Assembly (NCBI GenBank): GCA_035545855.1
Contig: DASZXK010000155.1
Coordinates: 1 to 64,000 of the forward strand
Direction of reading: 5' to 3'
From: DASZVB01 sp035545855
GTDB lineage: Bacteria > Myxococcota_A > Polyangia > Polyangiales > Polyangiaceae
DNA: 64,000 nucleotides
The position numbers and the translations under genes are program-made. The notes beneath the pieces were generated by a model that saw only the letters and a program-made list of their open reading frames with translations, had not been told where the DNA came from and did no database searches. Positions 25,063-33,542 of this stretch are shown here, one piece after another. The first letter of the stretch is position 1. The number at the start of each line of letters is the position of its first letter.

Positions 25063-26328
25063 CTAGAACCAGAGCTTCACGTCCAGGTGAGCGAGGCCCG
25101 GGTAGGAGCCGAACTCGCTCGCCGGGACGACGCCCGTTCCGTACCTCGGACGTTCGCCGACGCCCAACATCGCGCCGGCGATCAGGGAGACGTTCTCCGC
25201 CACGGAGTAGAGCGCCGAAGGAGCGACGATGGCGCTCGGGTCCTCGAGGTTCGCGATGACCGAGAGCTCGAGATGGAGGAGCGGATGCGGCGCGAAATCG
25301 GCGGCGGCTCCGGCGTAGAGCCGGCCCGCCGTGTACGTCTCGCCCAGGGATACCCGGGGGCCCCCGAGCTCCTCCAGGTACTGCTCCGGGGAGCGGGCGC
25401 CCGCGCCGTTGAAGTAGCCCTCGGCGGTCACGTGGAGCGTGCTCGAGAGCTCGCTCGTCACGCCGACCACGGCGCGCGAGAACGCGCGGCGGTCCCACGG
25501 GCGCCGCTCCGCGCGAGTCACCCGCGTGATCGTGCCGGCGCCGTGGAAATCGCTGCCGTGCCCGAGATCGACGAAGAGGTCCGCGCCGAGCACGACGTCC
25601 GTCCGGACGCTGCCTGCCATTGCGCCGATGCGGAGCGCGTCCGTCCCGAGCTCGAAACGGGCGAGGAGCGACGAGTTATCGTTCTTCGCCGCGGCACCGA
25701 GCGCGACGAGATTGAACGCGGAGGAAGTCGCGACGTCCACGCGGAGCGCGTCCGCACCCGGCTTGTACTCCGTGTCGATCTGGAGAGGAGAGAACGGCGC
25801 GATGAGGTCCTCGGGCGTCCAGATCTGGCCGCGGCCGATGCTGACGGGCTGCCTGCCGGCGGTCACGGTGACGGCGCCCGCGGCGTAGCGCGCGTACGCC
25901 CAGTCGATGCGATCCCGGAGCGCGTAAGTGGGGTCGTCCACCGCCTGCCACTGGAGCGGCAGCCACACGGGCACGGCGCTCGCCCTTCCGAGCGCGAGGG
26001 AGCCGCCGAACGCGCCGAGGGCCGTCGTGCTCGCGGTCGAGACGAGCTCGTCGTGGACGACGAGGGAAAAGCCCGAGCTCCGCTTCCACTCGAACATCGG
26101 CCGGAGCGCGGTGACGGCGAGCTCCGTCGGGTTCGAGCCCGGCGGCGCGAGCGGCGACGCGAGCGGACCGCCCCACAGCACGAGGTCGTACAGACGGACG
26201 CTCCCTCCGACGGAGAGGGAGTCGCCCTCGAGGGCGTCTTCCGAGAGGACGACCGCCGCCGCGTTCACCGAGAACAGCGCGGCGCCCACGAGGAACGCCG
26301 CGAAGAACGCGAGGCGCCGCGCCTTCAC
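25063..26328 (-). CDS. Outer-membrane beta-barrel, last gene of an FtsX-type export operon
   Basis: A 421-residue protein with a signal peptide (MKARRLAFFAAFLVGAALFS, cleavage near NAAA). The rest is built of alternating strands (FEWKRSSGFSLVVHDEL, AYARYAAGAVTVTAGRQ, TLHVTAEGYFNGAG) and ends HLDVKLWF, with the terminal Phe expected for BAM-dependent barrels. GRGQIWTPEDLIAPFSP resembles alginate-export or porin-like proteins. Its ATG overlaps the ATPase stop by 4 bases, so it belongs to the operon. It may be the exit channel or the substrate-receiving outer-membrane protein of this system. Confidence 0.72.
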   Translation of the reverse strand: MKARRLAFFAAFLVGAALFSVNAAAVVLSEDALEGDSLSVGGSVRLYDLVLWGGPLASPLAPPGSNPTELAVTALRPMFEWKRSSGFSLVVHDELVSTASTTALGAFGGSLALGRASAVPVWLPLQWQAVDDPTYALRDRIDWAYARYAAGAVTVTAGRQPVSIGRGQIWTPEDLIAPFSPLQIDTEYKPGADALRVDVATSSAFNLVALGAAAKNDNSSLLARFELGTDALRIGAMAGSVRTDVVLGADLFVDLGHGSDFHGAGTITRVTRAERRPWDRRAFSRAVVGVTSELSSTLHVTAEGYFNGAGARSPEQYLEELGGPRVSLGETYTAGRLYAGAAADFAPHPLLHLELSVIANLEDPSAIVAPSALYSVAENVSLIAGAMLGVGERPRYGTGVVPASEFGSYPGLAHLDVKLWF

Positions 26329-27029
26329 CGGACTCGCTCGTCTCCGACGACACGGCCGTCCTCCAGCCGGATCACCCGTCGGGCCCGTGCGATGACGCGC
26401 GGATCGTGGCTGCTGAAGACGAACGTGAGTCCCCTCTCCTGATTCAGCTCCATCATCAGCTCGAGGAGGGATTCCGCGCTCTTCGAGTCGAGGTTCGCCG
26501 TCGGCTCGTCCGCGAGGACCAGGGTCCTGGCCGAGGCGATCGCCCGGGCCACGGCGACTCGCTGCTGTTGCCCGCCGGAGAGCGCGTTCGGACGGCGACC
26601 GACCAGATCGCCGAGGCCGACGGACCGGAGCATGCTCGCGGCCCGAGCTTCCGACTCCTTCCGGGAGAGCCCCTGGAGCTCGAGCACGAGGGCTGCGTTC
26701 TCGAGCGCCGAAAGGACCGGGAGGAGATTGTAGGCCTGGAAGACGAAGCCGATGTGGTCGCGGCGCACGCGGGCTCGTTCCGCGGACGTGAGCGACCCGA
26801 GATCCTGGCCGCCGACCCGGATGCTCCCGGCCGTCGGCCGATCCAGGGCCCCGATCAGGTTCAGGAGCGTGGTCTTCCCCGACCCCGACGGCCCGGCGAG
26901 GACGACGAACTCGCGCGGGTCGATGCGGAGAGTCACGTCGCTCAGCGCGCGCACGTCGGCGCCCCCCTGCGGGTACACCTTCAGGACCGCCGCCGTCTCG
27001 ACCGCCGGGGTCACCTGAGCTTCATTCAT
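26325..27029 (-). CDS. LolD/MacB-type ABC transporter ATPase
   Basis: A 234-residue cytoplasmic ATPase that drives the two FtsX-type permeases upstream. Walker A GPSGSGKT is at 46-53, the Q-loop Gln at 98, the signature LSGGQQQRVAVA starts at 150, Walker B LVLADEP ends at 176, and the H-loop is FSSHDP. All catalytic residues are intact. The sequence group (LLNLIGALDRPTAG, GFVFQAYNLLP) is that of LolD and MacB, which power mechanotransmission across the periplasm rather than classical transport. It overlaps the permease gene by 8 bases and the barrel gene by 4 bases. Confidence 0.95.
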   Translation of the reverse strand: MNEAQVTPAVETAAVLKVYPQGGADVRALSDVTLRIDPREFVVLAGPSGSGKTTLLNLIGALDRPTAGSIRVGGQDLGSLTSAERARVRRDHIGFVFQAYNLLPVLSALENAALVLELQGLSRKESEARAASMLRSVGLGDLVGRRPNALSGGQQQRVAVARAIASARTLVLADEPTANLDSKSAESLLELMMELNQERGLTFVFSSHDPRVIARARRVIRLEDGRVVGDERVR

Positions 27030-28281
27030 GGCGGATCGCCTCCATCGGCTCGAGCCGCGCCGCGCGTAGCGCGGGGTACAGAGCTCCGGCCATCACGAGC
27101 CCGAGGATGACCACGGAGCTCCACCAGACCTTCTCGGGGTAGAGGTGCGACAGGACGTGCTTGGGCATGAGGACTCCACTGGTCTCGTAGGAAGAGTCGA
27201 GGAAGGCGCCGAGGTCGACGCCGACGGTGGCGAAGTGGTGGTTCACGGCGAGGCCGACGGCGAGGCCCGTGGCGCCCGAGACGAGGCCGAGGACGAGCGC
27301 CTCGCCGAGCACGATGCCGACGACGCGGCTCGGGGTGGCGCCGAGGGCGAGCAGCACGCCGAACTCCTGCGTGCGCTCGAGGATGCTCATGAGGAGCGTG
27401 TTCAGGATGCCCGCCGCGACCACGACGAACACGATGGCCATCATCGCGTAGAGCCCCCCCTCGTCGACCACGATGAACGAGTAGAGATCGGGCGCGGCTT
27501 GCATCCAGGTCCGCACCACGACGCCGCGGCCCTCGAGCGCGCGGGCGATGCGCGGGGCCGCCTCGGCCGTGTCCGAGATGCTTCCGAGGAAGACGGAGAG
27601 GACGCTCGCGCGACCGTCGGCGCCGACGATGCGCCGCGCGTCCGCGAGCGGGATCTCCGTCCAGAAGGCGTCCACGTCGCGGACGCCCGTCGCGAAGATG
27701 CCGTGCACCTCGTAGGCTCCGCTCTCCGTGTCGCCGCCGCCCGCCGGGCGGAGAGTGAGCGTCACCCGGTCGCCGACCCCGGCTCCGAGCGCCCGCGCGA
27801 GGTCCCGCCCGATGACGATGGGCGGAAGCTGGCTCTTCGGGCGGAGGCCGATCTCCGGCGAGAGCGCGGCCCCCGCGATCATCGAGCGAGGCGTGTCTAT
27901 CGCGGAGATCCGGGGCTCCACCTCGGGATCGACGCCGGACACCGAGACTCCCACGCTCGTCGCTCCCGCCGTGATGAGCGCGTCGGTCCGGAGCCGGACG
28001 GCGACTTCCTCGACGCCGGGGACGGCGAGGAGCTCCGCGCGGAGGGCGTCCGCCCCGGCGACGAGGTGGTCGAGGGACGAGCTGTCGTCGTGGCCCTCCG
28101 CCTCCACGAGGACGTCCCCGAGCCCCATGCGGACGCCGATGTCGGCCATCTTCTCGTGGATGCCGTCGCCGAAGCCGAGGAAGACGAGGAGGAGCGCGAA
28201 GCTCGTCGCGATGGCGAGGCCGGCGAGCGCCGTGCGGCGGCCGTTCCTCCAGGAGTTCCTGAGCGCGAGCCGGAAGATCAT
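27022..28281 (-). CDS. FtsX-like ABC permease (LolC/E type), second copy
   Basis: A 419-residue membrane protein with the LolC/LolE/MacB layout: one N-terminal helix (about 15-38), a periplasmic core domain of about 220 residues, and three C-terminal helices (about 270-400). RLALRNSWRNGRRTALAGLA at the start and RTQEFGVLLALGATPSRVVG before the last helices are family hallmarks. It starts one base after the stop of the first permease gene and ends inside the ATPase gene. Together they probably form a heterodimeric mechanotransducer. Confidence 0.92.
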   Translation of the reverse strand: MIFRLALRNSWRNGRRTALAGLAIATSFALLLVFLGFGDGIHEKMADIGVRMGLGDVLVEAEGHDDSSSLDHLVAGADALRAELLAVPGVEEVAVRLRTDALITAGATSVGVSVSGVDPEVEPRISAIDTPRSMIAGAALSPEIGLRPKSQLPPIVIGRDLARALGAGVGDRVTLTLRPAGGGDTESGAYEVHGIFATGVRDVDAFWTEIPLADARRIVGADGRASVLSVFLGSISDTAEAAPRIARALEGRGVVVRTWMQAAPDLYSFIVVDEGGLYAMMAIVFVVVAAGILNTLLMSILERTQEFGVLLALGATPSRVVGIVLGEALVLGLVSGATGLAVGLAVNHHFATVGVDLGAFLDSSYETSGVLMPKHVLSHLYPEKVWWSSVVILGLVMAGALYPALRAARLEPMEAIRHE

Positions 28282-28282
28282 C

Positions 28283-29731
28283 TCATCGCTCCTTCATCGC
28301 GAGGGCCGGCTGCGTGCGCGCGGCGACCACCGCCGGCCACAGCGCCGCGAGCAGCGCGGTCGGCACCATGAGGGCGAGGGGGAGGAGCGCTCCGCGCGCC
28401 GTGAGCGAGGCGTGGAGCACGGGAGGCACCGCCGCACCCGCCAGGGTGAACCCGGCGAGCCCGGAGAGCGGGATGCCGTGGCGGCCGAGCAAGAGGTCCA
28501 CCCCCACGCCGAGCAGGAGGCCGCCGACGGCGGCGATCGTACCGAGAAGGAGCGTCTCTGTCGCCACCATGAGCACGATGGAAAGCGGTCGCATGCCGAG
28601 CGCCGTGAGCACGCCGAGCTCGCGCCGCCGCTCGAACACCGTCATCAGGACCGTGTCCGCGACGCCGATCGCGGCGATGGCGAAGATGATGACGACCATG
28701 ATGGCCGTGAGGGCGCCGTTCGTCTCGAGCATGGCGACGACGTCCGGGCGGAGCTCGCGCCACGTCTTCACGTCGAGCCCGTGGAAGACGGGCGCCGCGG
28801 AGAGTCGGGCCGCCACTGCTCTCGCGCGCCCCGGATCCTGGACGCGGATGGAGAGCTCCTGTGCGCGTTCGCCGAGCCCGAGCCAGCGTTCCACGTCGCG
28901 GAGGTTTCCGTACGCGCGAACCCCGTCGAGCGTCGGATCCGACGTGTCCACGACGCCCGCGACCCGGAACGCGAGGCTCACGGGGTTCCCGGACCGATCG
29001 GTCGCGCTCGCCTCGACGCGGCCGCCGGGCACGACGTGGAGTTTCTTCGCGAGCTTCCGGCCGAGCAGGACGGGCGGCGGCTCGTCCGGGGCCGGCGCGA
29101 CCTTTCGAAGGAGCTCCTGCGTCTCCTCCGCCGTTCGCTCGCCCGACTCTGCCGCCCCGGGCCCGGCGGCGCTTCCGAGACCGAGGATCTCCGCCTCGGC
29201 GCGGGCCGTTTCCTTCCGGGTGAGCTCGGCGTCGAGGGCGAGCTCCGCGGCGGACAGCGGGCGAGCCTCGGGCCATCGCACGGGCGCGTCCGGCAGGTAC
29301 CGTCCCGCGGTGAGCCGCCGGTCGAGGTGCGTGACGCGGGCTTCCCGGTCCGGGATCACGCCGACGAGCTCCATCCCGACCGATTCGGTTTCGCTCGCGG
29401 CGAGCGTCCATGCCCGCACGCGTGGGCTCGCGGCCTCCACCCCGGGGGTCGCCTCCGCGGCGGAAGCGAGCGCGCTCGCGCCGTCGAACGTCTCCGTGAG
29501 CTTAGGGGGCGCGGAGAAGTCGTGGGGGCGCACCTGGACGTGCCCGAGCTCGGCGTCGGTGATCGAGCGGATCATGTCGGCGCTCATGCCATCCATGACG
29601 CCGAAGCTCGCGATGCACATGCCGACGCCGAGCGCGATCCCGGTGCCGGCGATCAGCGTTCGCCGCCGGTTCCGCCCGAGGTTCCGGAACGAGACGGAGA
29701 GCAGAAGCCGGAGGGGGCTCGCCACCGTCAC
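28283..29731 (-). CDS. FtsX-like ABC permease (LolC/E type), first copy
   Basis: A 482-residue permease. GTG 29731 is chosen because it overlaps the stop of the LolA-like gene (GTGA); GTG 29725 is equally possible. The frame continues far upstream but that part is antisense-like low complexity. Features are SFRNLGRNRRRTLIAGTGIA at the N-terminal helix, a periplasmic domain that is larger than in its partner and carries an unusual charged insertion near 170-230 (ELALDAELTRKETARAEAE), then FERRRELGVLTALGMRP before the last three helices. The insertion may contact the LolA-like protein. Confidence 0.92.
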   Translation of the reverse strand: MTVASPLRLLLSVSFRNLGRNRRRTLIAGTGIALGVGMCIASFGVMDGMSADMIRSITDAELGHVQVRPHDFSAPPKLTETFDGASALASAAEATPGVEAASPRVRAWTLAASETESVGMELVGVIPDREARVTHLDRRLTAGRYLPDAPVRWPEARPLSAAELALDAELTRKETARAEAEILGLGSAAGPGAAESGERTAEETQELLRKVAPAPDEPPPVLLGRKLAKKLHVVPGGRVEASATDRSGNPVSLAFRVAGVVDTSDPTLDGVRAYGNLRDVERWLGLGERAQELSIRVQDPGRARAVAARLSAAPVFHGLDVKTWRELRPDVVAMLETNGALTAIMVVIIFAIAAIGVADTVLMTVFERRRELGVLTALGMRPLSIVLMVATETLLLGTIAAVGGLLLGVGVDLLLGRHGIPLSGLAGFTLAGAAVPPVLHASLTARGALLPLALMVPTALLAALWPAVVAARTQPALAMKER

Positions 29732-30519
29732 TTCCGGAGCCCCTGCTCGGTGAACTTGGCGGCAGGCACGTCCACGTCGAAGCGAATCTCCGTGTAGTGA
29801 ATCTCCGTGAACTCTCCGGCCTTCGAGGCGACGTGCATCGTGAGCCGGGTCGGCGCCGTCCTGCCGCCGACGTCCTTCACGTCGGTGAAGGTCAAGGTCC
29901 GCTCGGCCCGTTCGTCGGCCGCGCGGCGGAAGTACTCCTCTTCGGTCGGGATGACCGCGTCCCCCTGCTGGTAGAGCGTGAGGATCAGGTGATCCCACGA
30001 GACCTTGGCTTCCGGCGTCGGATCCAGCCGGATGCGATAGTGGGTCGCCGGCTTTTCGCCCTCGGGGGCGGTCCACTCCTTCAGCAGCTTGGGCCTGTAG
30101 TCCTTCGCGAGGTCCGTCTCCTTCACCAGGTCGTCGTTCGTGAAGTGGCTTCCCATCCAGTCGTCACCGAGCATCGAGCTCGAGAGGACGGTGACGCGGT
30201 CGGTGGACGGGTCGTAGAGGAAGAGCTTTCCGCCCGTCTTCAACGTGCCGTGTCCACGAAAGCGGGCGGGCCCGAGGATCTTCACCAGCGCGCGGCTCGT
30301 CCCGCCGCGGTCGTCGCCGAAGAAGACGATGCCGTAGGTGCGGTCGAAGCTCTTCGTGTGGACGTGCATGTCGAGCACCGCCGCCGTCGTCTTGCCGCGG
30401 AGGACGCGGTCGGCGCGGCCGACGAGCTCGGAGAGCGACTCCGCGCCGCGGGCTGCCCGGGCGGGACCGAGGACGACGGAGAGGGCGAGGAGGGCCGTGG
30501 CGGGAGCGAAGCGTTTCAT
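29728..30519 (-). CDS. Outer membrane lipoprotein-sorting (LolA-like) protein
   Basis: A 263-residue periplasmic protein. The start at 30519 gives MKRFAPATALLALSVVLGPA and cleavage near ARGAES. The mature sequence is the LolA-like fold used for lipoprotein or lipid shuttling: MHVHTKSFDRTYGIVFFG near 50, then a series of strands (KLFLYDPSTDRVTVLSSS, MLGDDWMGSHFTNDDL, HYRIRLDPTPEAKVSWDHLI). MLGDDWMGSHFTNDDLVKET is the hallmark of the family often named outer membrane lipoprotein-sorting protein. It heads the operon with two FtsX permeases, an ATPase and a barrel, which suggests a dedicated lipid or lipoprotein trafficking route. Confidence 0.88.
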   Translation of the reverse strand: MKRFAPATALLALSVVLGPARAARGAESLSELVGRADRVLRGKTTAAVLDMHVHTKSFDRTYGIVFFGDDRGGTSRALVKILGPARFRGHGTLKTGGKLFLYDPSTDRVTVLSSSMLGDDWMGSHFTNDDLVKETDLAKDYRPKLLKEWTAPEGEKPATHYRIRLDPTPEAKVSWDHLILTLYQQGDAVIPTEEEYFRRAADERAERTLTFTDVKDVGGRTAPTRLTMHVASKAGEFTEIHYTEIRFDVDVPAAKFTEQGLRK

Positions 30520-30601
30520 CTTCACCCAGTCTTGGGGGCAATCGTCGGCGTGCACTGATGAACCGCGCCAGGAGGGCTGATAGACTCCGCCACGCCTCGC
30601 C
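30520..30601. promoter_or_regulatory. Divergent promoter region between the export operon and an AraC regulator
   Basis: 82 bp separate the start codons of the LolA-like gene (minus) and the AraC gene (plus). Both promoters must lie here or in the gene ends. No clear boxes were identified. The position suggests that the AraC protein controls the export operon. Confidence 0.4.
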
Positions 30602-31633
30602 ATGACCCAGAACGGGAAGCCGAACGGCCCGACCGCCTGGGCGCGGATCGCGCACCTCTTCCTCGATTTCGGGGCCAGGCGGGGCGTGCGCCGCGCGGAT
30701 CTCCTCGACGCGACGGGGCTCGGGGAAGCCGCTCTCGGCGACCCCGATGGTCGCATCCCCCTCGCGTGCCTCTACGACCTCGTCGAGGCCATCGGCCAGG
30801 CGACGGGCGACCCGGCGATCGGGCTCGAGATGCCCCTCGGGCTCGAGGTCGACGCCCTGGACGTCCTCGGCTTCCTGTTCATCACGAGCGCCACGTTCGG
30901 CGACGCGCTCGGTCGCATGCTCCGCTACCAGCGCATCTGGAACGAAGGCGAGCGGATCGACCTCCGCGTCGACGGTGAGCGCGTGCGGATGACCTACGAC
31001 CCGTTCGGTCCGTTCCGGCCCGCCCACGTGCTGATGGCGCAGGCGGCGATCTGCGACTTCGCCGTGAACACGCCCCGGTTCGTGCCGGGCGTCGCGTTCG
31101 AGAGCTGTCATTTTCGTCACACGAGGCCGAACGATCCGTCCCGGTACGAGTCGGTGCTGAAGCTCCCGGTGGAGTTCTCCGCGGCCCACGACGAGGTGCG
31201 CTTCGCGCGGAGCATGCTGGACGTACCCATCCCGGACGCGAACGCGATGCTCTGCGCGTTCTTCGAGCGTCACGCGAGCGAGAAGCTCTCCGAGCTGCCG
31301 GGCGCCGCCGAGCGCCTGGTCGATCGCCTCCGCCGGCTCATCCGGAGGCAGCTCCCCGACGGCGGGGTGAAAGCGGCCGATCTCGCCCCGAAACTCCACA
31401 TGAGCCCGCGCACCCTCCAGCGGCGTCTCCAGGACGAAGGCACCTCACTTCAAGCCGAGCTCGATCGGGTCCGGAGGCAGCAGGCCCTCTACTTCCTGGA
31501 GAACGGCACCGCGATCGCCGAGCTGTCGTGGCTCCTCGGTTACGCGGAACCGAGCGCGTTTCACCACGCCTTCAAGCGATGGACGGGAACGTCACCCGAA
31601 GCCTGGCGGGCGGCCCGGAAGGTCGCGACCTGA
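30602..31633 (+). CDS. AraC-family regulator (arabinose-binding-type N-terminus)
   Basis: 343 residues. The N-terminal 200 residues match the ligand-binding domain found in OruR/ArgR-like AraC proteins (LLDATGLGEAAL, LGLEVDALDVLGFLFITSAT). The C-terminal HTH pair includes LAPKLHMSPRTLQRRLQDEG near 268 and the signature LSWLLGYAEPSAFHHAFKRW near 312. It is divergent from the LolA-FtsX operon by 82 bp. The same type of gene occurs at 58039, with a near-identical HTH end, so the two are paralogs. Confidence 0.92.
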   Translation: MTQNGKPNGPTAWARIAHLFLDFGARRGVRRADLLDATGLGEAALGDPDGRIPLACLYDLVEAIGQATGDPAIGLEMPLGLEVDALDVLGFLFITSATFGDALGRMLRYQRIWNEGERIDLRVDGERVRMTYDPFGPFRPAHVLMAQAAICDFAVNTPRFVPGVAFESCHFRHTRPNDPSRYESVLKLPVEFSAAHDEVRFARSMLDVPIPDANAMLCAFFERHASEKLSELPGAAERLVDRLRRLIRRQLPDGGVKAADLAPKLHMSPRTLQRRLQDEGTSLQAELDRVRRQQALYFLENGTAIAELSWLLGYAEPSAFHHAFKRWTGTSPEAWRAARKVAT

Positions 31634-31727
31634 GTCGGGCGCCGTCCTTCCTGCCACACCGACCCGCTACCGCGCGTCGGAACGGTCCAGCGGCTCGCGC
31701 GAGGCGTCCCCGCGCGCACGTCCGCCG

Positions 31728-32546
31728 TCACTCGTCGCAGAAGACGAGGCGATGATTCGGAAAGTCGAAATCCAGCCGGAACTGCTTCAGGAAGGACGCA
31801 CCGACGACGTCTGCCACCGGATACTTCACGGGCACGGAGCTCGGGCACCGATCGAACAGGCAGAACTGGCCGGTGAAGGTTCCGACGCTCACCCGGGTGT
31901 CACAGCCGTTCACCGTGCAGAGGGTCGCGTCCGACACGTCCTCGGTTTCCGTGGAGAGGCTCGCGGCGTGCGCGCCGCCGATCGTCGTGTAGAGGCTCCC
32001 GGAATCGATGGGAAGCGGCGTGACGGCCTCGCCGTCGATGGCCCCCGCACCGAGCGGGATCCCCCGATCCGTGTAGTCGAGATCGACTGCCGTCCCGGAG
32101 CAGGCATCCCCGCGCGCCTGGAGCTCGATTCGCGTCGGGTCGCCGGGCTCCACCCCGACGACGAGATCGGCGAGCGTGCTCATGCCGATGAACCCGTTGT
32201 ACCCGTCGGGGTCGTCGCTCGAAAACAGGGTGTCCCAGGCCCAGACGGACTCCCGGAAGCACACGTCTCCCGCGCAGAACGTGGAGATCACGCCGCTCTG
32301 GTCCTCCGCGCCGAGCAGCTTCGCGGAGAGCACCGTTCGCTCCGCGCCGGTGTCGACGAGGAGATGCGCAGGCTTGCCGTCGATGGATCCATCGACGACG
32401 AAGCCCTTCGCGTCGTTCGCAGCGAGGGTGACCGCCGGCGGTCCACACACGGTGCGCCGGTCCGGACGGGTCAGGCACGTGCGGTCGTCCGCGGGCGGTC
32501 CGGAGGAACAGCCGACGAGCATCAGAGCGAAGGCGAAGCGATTCAA
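31728..32546 (-). CDS. Retropepsin-like aspartic protease lipoprotein
   Basis: A 272-residue lipoprotein (lipobox LMLVGC, Cys13). LLVDTGAERTVLS carries the catalytic D65-T-G and a psi-loop-like follow-up. A second PLPIDSGSLYTT motif (D181-S-G) is placed like the C-terminal lobe of pepsins, and NGFIGMSTL and VVGASFLKQFRLDFDFPNHR fit the usual G-x-x-F-L strand. So the protein may be a single-chain two-lobe enzyme rather than a retropepsin dimer. Several Cys pairs (CAGDVC, CTVNGC, CLFDRC) suggest disulfides. It is predicted to sit in the periplasm or on the outer membrane; protease activity is inferred from the two D-[TS]-G motifs. Confidence 0.78.
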   Translation of the reverse strand: MNRFAFALMLVGCSSGPPADDRTCLTRPDRRTVCGPPAVTLAANDAKGFVVDGSIDGKPAHLLVDTGAERTVLSAKLLGAEDQSGVISTFCAGDVCFRESVWAWDTLFSSDDPDGYNGFIGMSTLADLVVGVEPGDPTRIELQARGDACSGTAVDLDYTDRGIPLGAGAIDGEAVTPLPIDSGSLYTTIGGAHAASLSTETEDVSDATLCTVNGCDTRVSVGTFTGQFCLFDRCPSSVPVKYPVADVVGASFLKQFRLDFDFPNHRLVFCDE

Positions 32547-32693
32547 GGTGAGCGCCTCGCGACTGTCTCACGCGCGCGTCGCGGGGCGAAAGGGGGATCC
32601 GTCCAGGCGGCGCCGCGCACCGGCGACCACGTCGCCCGGCCTGACCCGGGGCGCTCCGACGCGTGGACGGCTCGTTTCGCTTGCCACCCGTCA

Positions 32694-32741
32694 AATATTT
32701 TCCTATTTTGGAAACTATCTTCCGTACCGGAAAGGAACCCC
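32694..32741 (+). promoter_or_regulatory. AT-rich promoter and palindrome before the VOC-ArsR operon
   Basis: An AT-rich island (AAATATTTTCCTATTTTGG around 32694-32711) within very GC-rich DNA precedes the VOC gene. TTCCG-TAC-CGGAA at 32720-32732 is a perfect 5-bp inverted repeat 9 bases from the start codon, a plausible operator for the ArsR protein of the operon. Confidence 0.45.
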
Positions 32742-33206
32742 ATGGAAACTCCGACCTTCGTGTCGAGCGTTCACTACCAGGATCCCAGGGCCGCGCTGGC
32801 GTGGCTGGAGCGCGCCTTCGGGTTCGAGACCACGATGGCGATCGACGGGCCCCCGGAGGCCCCGGACATGTGCCACTACGAGATGAGCGTCGGCGGGCAC
32901 GGGCGCATCATGATCGGGGGGCAGTGGGCCGACTGGGTGAAGAGCCCTCGAAGCCTCGGCGGCGCCAACACGCAGAACGTTCACGTCCTGCTCGAGGGGG
33001 ACCTGGACGCACACTGCGAGCGGGCGCGCGCCGCGGGCGCATCGATCACCGCCGAACCCGAGGATCAGTTCTACGGTGACCGCACGTACCGCGCCTCGGA
33101 CCTCGAAGGCCATCGGTGGACGTTCGCGGTGCACGTGCGGGACGTGTCGCGCGCGGAGGCAGAGGCGGCGCTCGGTCAGCCGATCACCTCCAAGACCTGG
33201 CGATGA
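32742..33206 (+). CDS. VOC-family (glyoxalase-like) protein
   Basis: A 154-residue protein with two beta-alpha-beta-beta-beta modules: METPTFVSSVHYQDPRAALA at the start, FGFETTMAIDGPP, and the C-terminal YGDRTYRASDLEGHRWTFAV. These enzymes bind a metal with His/Glu and handle small electrophiles or antibiotics. The start is the ATG at 32742, which follows the AT-rich region and AAAGGA at 32731-32736. It overlaps the ArsR gene by 4 bases. A VOC-ArsR-SRPBCC trio is a common bacterial arrangement of unclear substrate. Confidence 0.9.
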   Translation: METPTFVSSVHYQDPRAALAWLERAFGFETTMAIDGPPEAPDMCHYEMSVGGHGRIMIGGQWADWVKSPRSLGGANTQNVHVLLEGDLDAHCERARAAGASITAEPEDQFYGDRTYRASDLEGHRWTFAVHVRDVSRAEAEAALGQPITSKTWR

Positions 33207-33538
33207 CCGCCCGGGCCAAACGGATCGACGACGCGTTCGCAGCGCTCGCCGATCCCGCCCGACGCCGGGCGGTCGAGTTGCTCGCGCTCCATCCCCGGAG
33301 TGCGGGCGAGCTCGCCCGCGCCGTCCGGGTCTCGCCCTCGGTGATGAGCAAGCACCTGCGCATCTTGCGTGCTCGCGGCCTGGTCACCGAGGCGCACCCG
33401 GCCCACGATACACGCGTGCGCATCTACTCCCTACGATCGGCGGCGATGGCGGATCTTCGCGCGTGGCTCGCCGCCGCCGAGCGCGGCTGGTCCGAGCAGC
33501 TGGCCGCCTTCGCCGAACACCTGGAGCGAAAGCCGTGA
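33203..33538 (+). CDS. ArsR-family transcriptional regulator
   Basis: A 111-residue winged-helix repressor. ATG 33203 overlaps the VOC stop (ATGA). Typical features are AFAALADPARRRAVELLA, then SAGELARAVRVSPSVMSKHL as the recognition helix region, and RIYSLRSAAMADLRAWL in the wing and dimerisation helix. No Cys pair for arsenic or cadmium sensing is present, as expected for the VOC/SRPBCC-linked subgroup. It probably binds the palindrome upstream of the operon. Confidence 0.92.
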   Translation: MTARAKRIDDAFAALADPARRRAVELLALHPRSAGELARAVRVSPSVMSKHLRILRARGLVTEAHPAHDTRVRIYSLRSAAMADLRAWLAAAERGWSEQLAAFAEHLERKP

Positions 33539-33542
33539 CGCC

